Below are positions 1-10,126 of a DNA stretch of 64,000 bases, piece by piece. Origin of the DNA: Bretschneidera sinensis (Eukaryota > Streptophyta > Magnoliopsida > Brassicales > Akaniaceae); the NCBI GenBank assembly GCA_023935145.1, contig CM043697.1, forward strand, positions 59,582,001-59,646,000, read 5' to 3'. Made by a program: the position numbers and the translations under genes. The first letter of the stretch is position 1; each line of letters starts with the position of its first letter. The notes beneath the pieces are model-generated. The model worked only from the letters and a program-made list of their open reading frames with translations, did no database searches and was not told the origin of the DNA.

Positions 1-740
1 ATAACATATGGACCATTAAACAGTGTGCCGGAGATTCTGAGGAGAGAGAAATTATATGTAAAGTTTCTAAGTGTGAATGTTGGTTGAAGGAAATAACTTT
101 TTTGGAACATATAATATTCGGAAACGGCATAACAGATAATCCACAAAAGGTAGAGATAATGTTAAGTTGGGAGAAACCAACTAATATAACTGAGATTAGA
201 ATTTTCTTGGGATTAGCTGGTTATTATAGAAGATTCTTTCAGAATTTGTCTATTATTGAATTGCTGTTGAATAGATTGACCAGTAAAGATGTGAGATTTG
301 TATGGTGAAGGAAGTGTGAGAAAAATTTTCAATTACTAAAGGAGAAATTGACTACAGCTCCGGTATTGGTGTTTCCTTCTGGTGATGAAGGATTTGTGGT
401 GTATAATGATAAGTCATATCAATGATTAGGATATGTGTGTCATAGGAAAGTTGTGAACCATACTTCTAGGCAATTGAAAATACATGATAGAAATTACATT
501 ACTCATGACTTAGAGTGCTATAGTGATTATTTAAAAGATTGGAGACATCAATTGTATTAAGCCACTTGTTAGATATTCATGGGTTATAAGAGTTGGACAT
601 ACTTATCTACCTAGAGAGAGTTGAATTTGAGGCAAAGATGGTGGATGAAGTTGATTAGTAACTATGATTGTATAATTTATTATCATCTAAAAATGCAAAA
701 GTGATAGCTGATGTATTGAGTAGAAAATTCCACAAGAAGG
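1..740 (+). pseudogene. Tekay pol fragment: end of RT and RNase H
   Basis: The stretch 84-308 encodes the RT thumb/connection, with the motif FLGLAGYYRRFFQNLS typical of Ty3 polymerases. The frame continues past a stop at 306-308 into RNase H, where LLKEKLTTAPVLVFPSGDEG and a TSRQLK segment are recognisable. Residues DVLSRK near 712-729 mark the usual RNase H end. Several in-frame stops and frame changes exclude function. The N-terminal RT with its YXDD box lies outside the window. Confidence 0.8.
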
Positions 741-1990
741 TTAACTGCTATGGGAATCCGGATGTGAAATTGATGATAGATTTAAAAGAGATAATAATGA
801 AGTTGAATAACAGTGGCAGAGGATCATGGTTAATAAATATGGTTGTACAGTCATCCATAATGAAATGTTTTAGAGATGCAAGGTAGAGATCAAGAGATAG
901 AAAAAAAAATTAAGCATTGAGTGCTTATTAGAACGTAATATGAGGTTAAAATTGAAGTAAGAGTATTTTAGTATTGGAACTTGGAAGTTGTGTTCCAAAT
1001 AATGTGAGGTTAAGAGAGGGGATAGTGAGAAAGGTATATAATGATGTAGATTCGATGAAATCAAGTAACAATAAGAAATATAGAGGATTTAAACAGAAAT
1101 TCTGATGGTCAAGATTTAAAAGGGATATAGCTGAGACTGTGAGGTTGTATGGAGTACCATTGAGCATAGCGTCAAAGAAAGATGTTAGATTTACATCTTG
1201 GTATTGGGAGAGGCTTTCAGAAATCCACGGATACACAGTAGTAATTTAATATAATTTTCATGCTCATATTAGATTTTTTTTTAGAATACTAGAATATATA
1301 CTAAGGACAAATGTGATGAATTTCTCAGTAAATTGAGATGCTTACATGCTATTGATTGAAGTTGTTTATAATAATCGGTATCAAATTTGTATTGGGATGG
1401 TACCCATTGAGACATTGTATGATAGGAGGTATAGAATTCCTATGTGTTGGGAAGAAATGAAAGAAAAAAATATATCTGGTCTATTTATTATTGAGCTAGA
1501 GATGATCAAATTTGTTAGAGAAAAACCGTACAACAGCTTAGAGTAAACCTCTTGAGTCTTAAATAGGTGATTGGGTGTATTGAGAAATATCTCAATGAAA
1601 ATGTGTATTGAGATTTAAATGGAAAAGGAAAGTTGAATCCGAAGTATGTGGGACCCTATAAGATTGTTGAGAAAGTTGGATTAGTTGTGAGTAACCTGAA
1701 TTTGCCTTTAGAATTTAAAACATTTATATAATGTATTTCATGTTGCACTTTAAGAATGTGTTTACATGATATTTCGAGCTAAGTTATAGAAATTCATAAA
1801 GTTTGGACTTATATGCAAGTACTAGTGAAAATTTTGGACAAAGAGAGTAAGTCTTGTGTAAAAGAATAATTTTACTAGTGTAAAGTTTGATGGTGGAATA
1901 AGAATGTTGAATAGATTTCGTGAAAACGTAAGACAAGTATGAAGAGGGATTATATTTGACTATGGAGTAAAGTGAAGAAATTTTGAGGAC
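741..1990 (+). pseudogene. Tekay integrase and chromodomain relic
   Basis: Only pieces of integrase remain. One at about 1138-1240 resembles the segment around the second catalytic Asp. Another, 1346-1546, has YNNRYQICIGMVPIETLYDR and CWEE, the conserved C-terminal catalytic-core region found in Tekay integrases. Around 1620-1700 the GPY-like stretch GKGKLNPKYVGPYKIVEKVG is readable. At about 1825-1975 a chromodomain-like ILDKE segment is visible but broken by stops. The HHCC finger and much of the core appear lost to internal deletions. Identification is by order and motif; exact borders are uncertain. Confidence 0.7.
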
Positions 1991-3522
1991 GAAATTTTTG
2001 TAAAGTAGGTAGAATTGTAATACCCGTATTCGTAAATTAAGGGTAAAGAAGTAATTTGATAAATATGTCAGGAAATTTAAATAATATTTTTATACGAAGG
2101 ATTAGTATTGAAAAAAAAGAAAAACAAAGCATGAATAGTAAAAAGCATGAATAGTAACAAAGGTGAATAGTAAAAAAGAAGAGTAGTAAAAAAAAAATTT
2201 GGTAGACCGAAGACAGAAATCAAAAAGGAGAAAGGAAACAGTAAAGGAATAAAGAAAAGAAAAAAAAAGAGAGAAAATCAAACAAAAAAAAAAGACAAAA
2301 GACAAAGAAAAGAAATACTGAAATCATGGTAGCCATTGCTGTAAAAAATTAGGCCAAAGTTAGGCCAAACTTGTCTAAAGAAAACTTAGTGTAAAACACG
2401 TGTAGGGAGGAGAGGAAAAAGAGGTGTTTGAGTTGAAAATGTTTTTGGGCTGTCGAGAGTTTTGTGTTGCAGCCAACTTGTATATACACAAGCACTGTAA
2501 ACGCAAATTTTCCTTACCGATTTCGTTAGCTTTCTTTCAAATATCTCTATTTTCTTGATACACTTGGGAGTTCAAAGAAAAGTCAAAAGAACAAAATTTT
2601 GAAGAGATTTTCTACGGAATTTCATAAAGGATCATGAAAAGCTATCAGTATTATAAGGTAATAGTATAGTATTTATTTTTAAATTTTTAACATATATGAA
2701 ATTCCTGGAATTTAAAATGAGAATTTTCAAAGGAAGTGGTTTATGATGAATTTAAGAACTAATTAGAAATTTAATGCAAATATTATGTCAGGTGTTGACT
2801 ATCTACAACGGGAGAAATTTCTGAGAAGAACCGAGAAAGGCAAGAAGGTGACCCACGAGTAGCTTTAAATGCTACGGGGTGAGTTAAATTTACTTTAAGT
2901 AGTCTAAATAAAAAAAATAAAATATTTAGTGATTATATTAAAATAAATTATTAAAGTATGCTTGAGTGATAGATGAAAAATTGATTTATGGGTATGATAG
3001 GAAATTTGGACATGTGGAAATATTTTTCGGTGAGAGATGATATTTTTTTGGAAATCATGAGTTTATTTGAAAATAAAAGCAATAAATAAATTATTGATGA
3101 GACATACTGATGTTTTAACATGAGTTATGATAAGATGAATTTTAGTAAATCTTGACAAATTTTAGTGGATGATTTAAGGTAAATTTTAATAGATCTTGAC
3201 AAATTTTGGTGGAAGATTTGAGGTGAAATTTAGTAGATCTTGACAGTCTTTAATTGATTATTTGATGTGATTTGGGAATAGAAGAATTTAGTGGAATTTT
3301 TATATAATTTGATAAAAATCAGGATGATTGGATGTAAGAAATTTTTAAGAAACCTTGTTATATAAAATTTGTAGAAAATCAAAATAGCCAAATTAAGTGG
3401 TTTGAATCTTTATATTGTTTTTATATTACTGTTTATATTACTGTTTCATATTATTGTTCATGCGCATATGCATTTAATAATATAACCGAAAGAACCGAGA
3501 AGGCAGCCGGTCTAATTAAATA

Positions 3523-3660
3523 ACCGTGACAGCCGGTATATGTTGGGATGAAAAGTAAAAACCGTGACAGCCGGTATATGCTGGGATGAAAAATAAAAAC
3601 CGTGACAGCCGGTATATACTGGGATGAAAAGTGAAAACCGTGACAGCCGGTATATGCCGG
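3523..3660 (+). repeat. 38-bp tandem repeat inside Tekay LTR
   Basis: Four copies of a unit starting ACCGTGACAGCCGGTATAT begin at 3523, 3561, 3599 and 3637, an exact 38-bp spacing. Flanking segments at 3490-3520 and 3665-3720 carry related GGCAGCCGGTCT motifs. Shorter versions of the same repeat occur in reverse orientation in the other Tekay LTRs at about 35935-36030 and 44150-44240. Confidence 0.9.
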
Positions 3661-3852
3661 AATTAACCGGGAAGGCAGCCGGTCTGATGAGAATAAAAGA
3701 ATCGGGAGGGCAACCGGTCTAAGATAATAATAACCTGTCGACAGGTGGGAAGACGTTCTCATCATAATCATTCATGCATCTGCATCTGTTTTAATTATTG
3801 CTGCATTATTTGAGATGCTGAGATGTGATATTTTTATTGTGAATTTAATTAT

Positions 3853-4135
3853 AGATGGCTGAGTCTCATGAAAAGAGACAGCTATAATGATGAGATTATT
3901 GAGATGTTGAAATGTTGAGGTGTTGAGGTGTGATTTATTATCGTGAAAATAATGATAGATAATTGAGTCTCGCTGAAAGAGACAGTTATGATGAAAATAT
4001 TATTGAAAAGCTGAGATGATGTATATTGTCGTGTATGATGGCTGAGTCTCATAAAAAAAAGACAACTATGATAATGAGATTATTGAAATGCCGAGATTGT
4101 GAATTTAATTATAAATGGTTGAGTCTCATAGAAGT
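3853..4135 (+). repeat. Dispersed GAGTCTC...GAGAC repeats in Tekay LTR
   Basis: Imperfect copies of TGAGTCTCATGAAAAGAGAC occur at about 3861, 3965, 4043 and 4120, each followed by an AGCTATGATGAGATTATTGA-like stretch. GTCTC and GAGAC can pair as a short stem. Spacing is irregular (about 75-105 bp), so this is a decayed tandem repeat. Function unknown. Confidence 0.6.
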
Positions 4136-4639
4136 TATGGTGTTAAGACTTATTTAAATAGAAGATTTTATGATGTGAACCTCGTCACGAAGTAATTATG
4201 AGATAATTGATGGTCTTAAGATGGACTAATGATTGAGAATAAGATATTAATAGAGAAGAATAAAATATTAAATAATTAAGGACTATTTATGGAATTTGGA
4301 ATACTTCTAGTAAATTTAATTCACTGAGCTTGTGAAGCTCACCCCTCATTGTACAATGATTCAGGCTGGGCAAATAGTTTGATGAGTTGAGGTTCAGAAG
4401 AAATAATTTTCTGTAAACCGCGTACGTGTCATCATCCTCAGACAAATGAGAGAATAAAATGAAAAATTTATTTGTAACTCTTCATGCATTTTACGGATTT
4501 ACGTAAAGTTCTTTTGGTAATATTTATTTTTACTGCTGCATATATGTGTCGTGCTGGGATTCTCAAAATGTAATGACACCGTTTCGGGGTGGCCAACCCG
4601 GGATGGGTCGTTACAAGGCATCTCATGACTTGTAATTGG

Positions 4640-5268
4640 ACAAAAATTTAGTATCATCTTCCTCAATTTTTAATCATTGTCTATAAAGTGGACCGTAAGA
4701 ACCATGTAATTGATTTTTTGTATGGAAGTCCATGTATCTGTGGTAAGACAGATTCTTTGAGAAGAGGTTTTCAAAAAATGTTTAAACTTCAACTTTTCCT
4801 CTTCATAAAATTGGTAAACATCCTTAGCAATAGCCCATCTAGATGGTATACGGAACTTAAGACATGCAGTACGCATCACATACTTAAACCCTTCACTTTC
4901 AACAAACTTAAATGACAACTCATCAACAATTATCATATACATCACAACTTTCCTAATAACCTCTTGATCAAATTTATGAATGCTAACACTCCCTTCCACA
5001 TCATTATCTTCCTTTATTTTTGTTTGTACTAACTCTGTTTGATCAGATTCTATAGCATGTGGAAACTTTTTGCATTTAGTCATGTGTTGCTTAACTTGTG
5101 AGGTGCCATTTTTTTAACATCAGCACAATATCTTTTAAAACAGTAGTTGCACTCACCTTTTGCTCTACCATCTTCTTCAACCTTTTTGAAATGTGCCCAA
5201 ACTTTAGACCTTAGCTCTATTGCTTTTCTGGGAGCTTTAGGTGGATTTGAAGAGGCACTAGTATCCAT
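4640..5268 (-). pseudogene. hAT transposase, N-terminal fragment
   Basis: Reading on the minus strand from ATG at 5266-5268, the protein has a basic N-terminus and a BED-type zinc finger (CNYC, then an HMTKC segment). It then runs into the hAT domain with the hallmark LTTDTWTSIQKINYM and LTVHFIDND, which includes the first catalytic Asp (DTWT). The reading frame switches at a run of seven T (5109-5115; A on the coding strand), so the finger is split between two frames. Transposase is cut off at 4616 by the Tekay LTR, losing the remaining catalytic residues and the dimerisation domain. Not functional here. Confidence 0.8.
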
Positions 5269-6879
5269 GTGAGTTCCTCTCCCACATTTTTCTGTTTAGA
5301 ATGTTCTCTTGAAGAGACTTCATGTTCAAACCCCATAGGTGGATTGAAGATGCATCAGTATTGTTAGTTTCAGTTTGATCCCCCTTAATTGCCATTGTGT
5401 ATCTTCAACGTTGCGATATCTACAATTAGAAGGTGATTTAGATTAGATTCAATTATTAGTATAAAACAGAAAGAAACAACACTAAAGAACGAAAGAAAAA
5501 AACATGTAAATCATACAATTCCAAGCATGACTTATATATAAAAAAGATAGAAACAACACTAAAGAATGAAAAGATAACTATAGGTATCTCAGTAAACAAC
5601 ATGTAAATCACAAAAAACACATCATATTTTTTTTTATTACCACATCATATTTTTTTTATTACCACATCATATTATATTCCCTAGACCATGAAAGGTCTCA
5701 TAATGAGCTGGGATTAAACATTTATCATCATCACAAACATACCCTTGACAAAACAATGCATGATCCCAAAACAAAAATAGGAAACCTATTACGCTATTGA
5801 GTAATATTAGACATTTGACACAACAAAACCATCAGCAAAATATGACAACCCAAATCAACAACAAACAATCAACAAGCCAACGATCCCGAAAAACAGTAGC
5901 AGCAGCTAAATTTGAAAGATAGCAATACTAACCCCATAAACACACATAGAAAGAGAGATCATAATAGCTTATCAAGATTGACAGGACCGATATAGCAGTG
6001 TTCAAATTTTTTTAGGAGAGAAGAGACTGTCATTGAGAGACGTTGAGAGAGCTGGGAGCTCACTGTGTCAAGTTGTTCATTAACTTATCAAGACGTTGAG
6101 ACTACCACTAACTTATCAAGCTGTTCATACTTCATACAAATTAAAACCCATTTGCTTTTAAAAACATTTAAAAGTAATATAAAAAATTAGTGTCAATTGA
6201 AGAACTCAAACTTGCTGGTATTGGAAATTATCAACTTGAACAAAGACATAAATAGGTTACTTGCAGTCTCTTTATTTACCAGAAATTGTTACGAGAGAGA
6301 GAGAAAAAGATGATGACTAGGACACCACTGAGGACTGCAAATAGGTCTAGAGACCTGTAAGCAATAGCACAAGGAACAAAATGGAAAAAAAAAATTAAGG
6401 ATGATTTATACCAAAAATTTAAGGAAAAAAGGAAAAAGATTACAAAATAAAACTTACCTGTTACTCTGTTAGTTGTAGCTTGTGTAAAGAGACGGCTAGA
6501 GAAAGAGAGACAAAGAGGGAGAACCAGTGAGAGAAAGATAACCGGTGAGGGAAAGAGAGTCGGTGAGAGAAAGAGGGAGAGCCGATGAGGGAAAGAGTCG
6601 AGAGACTAAAGGGAGACGGTGAGGGAGATGGGAGACCAGAGACGGCCAGACAGGAAAGACGGTGAAAAAGAGGACCAACTGACCAAGACACGACGATCGT
6701 GACTAGTGAAGTGAGGGCCGACGCTTGTCACCTGTGGTGTGGAGGCTGGGGGAGAGGTGAGAGAGAGAAGACGATGAGCACCACTTCTCTCGTAAGGATA
6801 GGATTCAGGGATTTGATTTAGAATTGGTGTTTTGGTTAGGGGACTTAGGGTACTGTGAACCTATAGCAAATTAAATTCG

Positions 6880-7048
6880 ATGTTTCGGTTTGGTGTGGTT
6901 GAGAATAAATTGCACCGAACCGGTCACTAAAGAATCGAAATTAACAAAAAAAAAAAAAAACAGAAAAACCAAATTAAATGCACCGAACTTTTAAAAACCG
7001 AACAGTTCGGTTTGGTGTTCGGTTTTAACCGAAATCTGCTCACCCTAA
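6880..7048. repeat. hAT subterminal repeats and terminal inverted repeat
   Basis: Multiple copies of CCGAAC, AACCGAA and GTTCGGTTT occur in both orientations, including the near-palindrome ACCGAACAGTTCGGT. They precede the terminal TGCTCACCCTAA. Such subterminal repeats are transposase-binding sites in hAT elements; that role is inferred here by analogy. Confidence 0.65.
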
Positions 7049-7703
7049 CAATTTCGCTAAAAGAAACAAATTCGTCAAAAAATAGGGGAGGTTTTTTTAT
7101 TTCTTTTTAAAACCATATGGGGAGATTAATAATTAAACCAATATAAGTTTCCATTACTGTAATTTTGCTTTCTCAAAGTCAACTCGCAGCTCACAGGAAG
7201 GTGTAGACAGTAGATTGGTAGGCTTCTCATCTTCTTCTGCAACCAGAGAGGTGAAAGAGGAAAAATCAAATGAAAATAATTTAAAGAGAGAGAGTTTGGG
7301 TTTCCCTTTCACCTTTGCTGGGAATGGTTGAAGCTTTGTCAATTGCTGTGGTCATCTCTTACATGTTCAATCCAAGCTAATACTGAGCATATTCCAGGTA
7401 ATCTTCATCTCCGACTCTCTGTGTTTTTGAGATAAGAGAATTCTATTGCTAAATGGGCTACTAAGGATATTCTATCTTCTAGGCAATGGATAATGGAATC
7501 TCAGCTAGGGAATACTGTGTGTAATTTTGATGTCCTGTGATTCTCCTCTTATAACTTTTTTCTCATATTACCCAAAATTAAAAGAAAAAGAAAACCAAAC
7601 TGTCTGTGGAGTACTTTGCTTCAGTATGGTTACCTTTGACCTTCAAATTCAATACTATTCCGTTTTGTTAGGAAGTACCTTGCAAAAGTGTTTGAGCCTT
7701 GAG

Positions 7704-7707
<4 letters not shown>

Positions 7708-7762
<55 letters not shown>

Positions 7763-7795
7763 TTTTGGGGGGGGGGGGGGGGGGCGGGGGCGGGG
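7708..7795 (+). repeat. (AT)n microsatellite followed by T13 and G18 tract
   Basis: About 23 AT dinucleotides run straight into 13 T and then 18 G (7767-7784), followed by C-interrupted G runs to about 7800. Low-complexity, length-variable sequence; the G tract could form quadruplexes. The proline/isoleucine-rich frames read across it on the minus strand are artefacts of the repeat. Confidence 0.95.
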
Positions 7796-8986
7796 AGGGT
7801 GGTGGTCGAGACTTGGTAAATATGTTTCCATGTGCGTGTGCATCTCATTATATGTCACTGAGAATATGAACACTATATAAAGTGAAAAGAAATGAAAAAA
7901 AAATAAATAAATAGCTTACATTATTAACATGCATTGAAAGGTCCTAATTAATTACTGGTTGGTCTTGATAAATTTGCATATGATTTTACCTTTTATAATG
8001 AATTGTCACTAAAATTTAAAGGTTTTAGCTTTCTAGGAATTTTCTTATCCATAGGAGAAAGAGAATCATTAAGAAAGAAACCAAAACTATGATGTTTAAG
8101 GTTCGGTTAATCAAGACAAATGTACCAACATCAGCTAGTTACCTACAGTGTTGGCCAAAAGAATGATTTTGAGATATCCTTTCATTGATAGCAACTCAGA
8201 CACGTTCTCTTTAATCAACCAAAGGCTCATAATATATCAACCAAAATCTGGGCAAATTGATAAATTATGCATACACCAGTATTTATATGTCATTTTCTTC
8301 ATGCTGGAAAATTAAAGAAGATCTGGGTGTTAGCAATATTTTTTGGAGATCAATTTTGCTTTTGAAATAGAGTGGAGTGTGTTCTTTAAATTTGAAAGGA
8401 GGATGGTGTGATCTACAGTATGTTTTTGGAATGAGTAAAGATTGTGGTACACTAGCACTAAACACCCGGACATACACTCTCAAAACTTGAGTAGTAATTA
8501 TTTGGAAAATTGAGTGGTAATTACTACTCCAGTTTCTAGTGTGTATAAAATGAGTGTTTTAATTGAATGTCTGAACAGCTTAGCTCTTTTGGAATGTTTG
8601 CAGATCATTATTGGGTTTACTGATTGATTTGGGTGTATAGTGGTTTGAGTGATAGTTGGTGGTGCTATCAAATCAAAGAGAGAAAATATTAGCAATGCTC
8701 TGGGTGCCTTGTTTGTGTTTGTTAAAAGTCCAAAATGTAGTCATGGTGTCTTAGGGTGGTGTTTATCGAGTGTGCTTTGTTCAATTTCATGGGCTCTTTT
8801 CTGTTATTGTTCATTTGGATTTCATGTTTCCTGCTGTATTTGATTCTCACTAATTAATAAAATTTGATGTTTGCTTCTCAATGAAAAAAATTGTGCTTTT
8901 CATGCAAAATTTTAAACAATTTCACAGATCTGTTACAAATTTTTTCCTAACTTGAACTGAAATCCAAGTCTCTGACAAACTTAATA

Positions 8987-9108
8987 ATGCTTATCTTAAT
9001 GGTTCTGCCCGCTATGGAGCATTGGTAAGGCCATTTCATTGTCAACTTTGTGGTGAGGGGTTCGAGGCATGGGTTTTTTAACATTAAAAAACCATGCTTA
9101 TCTTAATG
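8987..9108 (+). repeat. Short SINE-like (tRNA-headed) insertion with 15-bp direct repeats
   Basis: A 92-bp insert (9002-9093) is flanked by perfect 15-bp direct repeats ATGCTTATCTTAATG at 8987-9001 and 9094-9108. The insert carries an A-box-like TGGAGCATTGG (9015-9025) and a B-box-like GGTTCGAGGCA (9059-9069) 33 nt apart, the spacing of an internal pol III promoter. The tail has an inverted repeat built on CATGGG-T6-AA and TTA6CCATG. Boxes, spacing and long duplication together suggest a SINE or retroposed tRNA-like RNA. No family is recognised. Confidence 0.55.
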
Positions 9109-9414
9109 ATATAAATAAATATTTTTCAAAAGCTAATCTATTACTTGAAAAAAAACTTAAATAAGTAGTGCTTGAAATTTGATGAAATGAACACTAAAAG
9201 AGAATTGGACTTCATCAAATTCATTAAAATTTTTGGTGGCTTATTTTAGGGCTTTGTCATTTTGAAATTGGGTTTAGGAAGAAAAGTGAGAAGACAAACA
9301 ACATTTTTTTTGCGGTCTTCTATTTTTCTTGTTGGTAAAAAATGTGATTGGCCATAAAATTAGCAAACATGTGATTTTACCGTTGTCTTTATCACATGTC
9401 AAAAAAATTTCTTC

Positions 9415-9448
9415 TTTTTTTTTTTTGGGGGGGGGGGGGGGGGAGGAG
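9415..9448 (+). repeat. T12-G17 homopolymer junction
   Basis: Twelve T (9415-9426) are followed at once by seventeen G (9427-9443) and then AGGAGGGGGG. Same arrangement as 7754-7784 and 9517-9553. Confidence 0.95.
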
Positions 9449-9516
9449 GGGGGACATATATAAACTATCTTATTTTATAACTATCGACACTTAAACTAAA
9501 TAGAATATAAAAGCTT

Positions 9517-9553
9517 ATTTATTTATTTATTTTGGGAGGGGGGGGGGGGAGGG
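9517..9553 (+). repeat. (TTTA)n followed by G-rich tract
   Basis: Four TTTA-type units lead into GGGA, twelve G and AGGG. It is the third T-rich to G-rich junction in this host interval, all with the G on the plus strand. Confidence 0.9.
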
Positions 9554-9560
9554 TTAAAAA

Positions 9561-9706
9561 GCTATGATTCTGTAATTCATTTGGATGTTCTTGAGAAATA
9601 TATAAAATGAATAATTATTAAATTTGATTAGCTTATGACTCTATGTAATTCCTTCGGATGTTCTTGAGTTAATTCTATAAAGTGAATAATTATTAAATTT
9701 GATTAG
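9561..9706 (+). repeat. 72-bp tandem duplication
   Basis: Two diverged copies, about 9561-9630 and 9631-9706. Both contain GGATGTTCTTGAG (9583 and 9656, spacing 73) and both end AATAATTATTAAATTTGATTAGC. Simple local duplication upstream of the CNL gene. Confidence 0.8.
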
Positions 9707-10121
9707 CCCTGCACTCCTCTTTTAAGTTTTAGCATCATTCTCTCTGCATTACATTTACTCATCCGATAAGTCAAAAATAGAGGGGCAAGAGAACTACCCT
9801 ACTCATTCTTGTAAATGGAAAGCGGCTAAATCTGTGTTCCTAATAATGTTAAGTCCTTGTATCTCACTTCATTTATTTCTTTATCAAATTTTTTTGTTAT
9901 TTTCCCTATTCTCAGCTTTTTAAAGACTAATCATTCTAATTTGGTCATTGGGAAGTTCATATTCTGGTCTATGACTTCACCAAATCTTTTTAGAATCTTG
10001 TGACCAGCCATGTTGAAAATTTTCATTAAGTTCGGTGATGCTTTCCTATAGATGAAAGCTCAGATTTTAACATTTTATTTCAAATATTTTTTATGCTTTA
10101 AATTTCACTCTGCTGCTAATT

Positions 10122-10124
10122 CAG
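10122..10124 (+). other. Probable 3' splice site of a 5'-leader intron
   Basis: TGCTGCTAATTCAG ends at 10124, two bases before the ATG at 10127. The sequence before it is T-rich and includes a CTAAT branch-like motif. Splicing here would remove the upstream in-frame ATG at 10052, whose 25 extra residues are hydrophobic and unlike any CNL N-terminus. Confidence 0.5.
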
Positions 10125-10126
10125 GT

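Larger units (their letters stand above)
1..4615 (+). mobile_element. Tekay/Del-type Ty3 retrotransposon, 3' part, decayed
   Basis: The element enters from outside the window and supplies the end of reverse transcriptase, RNase H, integrase scraps, a chromodomain relic and a 2600-bp LTR. The untranslated end just before the LTR reads GAGGACGAAATTTTTGTAA and then TAGAATTG, matching the corresponding stretch on the minus strand near 37030-37060 of the second Tekay copy. Order RT, RNase H, IN, chromodomain and long LTR is that of the Tekay/Del chromovirus lineage. It inserted into a hAT element: the base after the LTR (4616) begins hAT sequence. Target-site duplication cannot be tested because the left end lies outside. 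Confidence 0.85.
2016..4615 (+). repeat. LTR of Tekay-type element (2600 bp)
   Basis: Begins TGTAATACCCGTATTCG and ends GGATGGGTCGTTACA, an inverted TGTAA/TTACA terminus. The same sequence recurs in reverse orientation at 34522-37029 (as a mosaic) and at 43352-44845 plus 50638-51289, which fixes both borders. It contains poly-A rich sequence near 2100-2310, a 38-bp tandem repeat (3523-3660) and GAGTCTC hairpin repeats (3853-4135). Open frames here such as 3451-3771 (-) are by-products of the repeats. Confidence 0.9.
4616..7048 (-). mobile_element. hAT DNA transposon, 5' part
   Basis: The minus strand encodes a BED zinc finger and the start of a hAT transposase (4640-5268). The outer end at 7037-7048 is TGCTCACCCTAA, in reverse TTAGGGTGAGCA, a typical plant hAT terminal inverted repeat. 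Just inside, about 6880-7035, are repeated AACCGAAC/GTTCGGTT motifs, the usual subterminal repeats. The other terminus is missing because the Tekay element inserted in the transposase at 4615/4616. The 1.6 kb between transposase and terminus has no convincing gene; 6460-6760 is a purine-rich GAGAGA low-complexity run. Confidence 0.8.
7049..10126. other. Host intergenic region / possible long 5' leader of the CNL gene
   Basis: No convincing protein gene is visible over 3 kb. It holds an AT microsatellite with poly-T/poly-G (7708-7795), two more T-to-G tracts (9415-9448, 9517-9553), a SINE-like insertion (8987-9108) and a 72-bp tandem duplication (9561-9706). A GT-type donor-like site (CCAG/GTAATC) lies at about 7395-7401, after a pyrimidine- and purine-patched segment that could be a leader exon. 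Together with the acceptor at 10122-10124 this could define a 2.7-kb leader intron, but that is a guess. Confidence 0.4.

Noticed and set aside
3451..3771. 106-codon minus-strand frame in the Tekay LTR
   Set aside because: It is produced by the 38-bp tandem repeat; the repeated peptide follows the DNA repeat.
6461..6691. Ser/Leu-rich frames on the minus strand in the hAT 5' region
   Set aside because: They result from GAGAGA low-complexity sequence; no domain and two overlapping frames equally open.
7154..7342. Possible small protein gene on the minus strand
   Set aside because: 62 codons without recognisable domain or conserved context; the plus-strand sequence looks more like a leader or intergenic segment.
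7630..7873. Proline-rich frames on the minus strand
   Set aside because: They translate the AT microsatellite and G tract; low-complexity artefacts.
8649..8843. 64-codon plus frame in the CNL upstream region
   Set aside because: Cys/Ser-rich chance frame; no domain and no support for a start, though an AATAAA-like TTAATAAAATTT near 8855 was noted.
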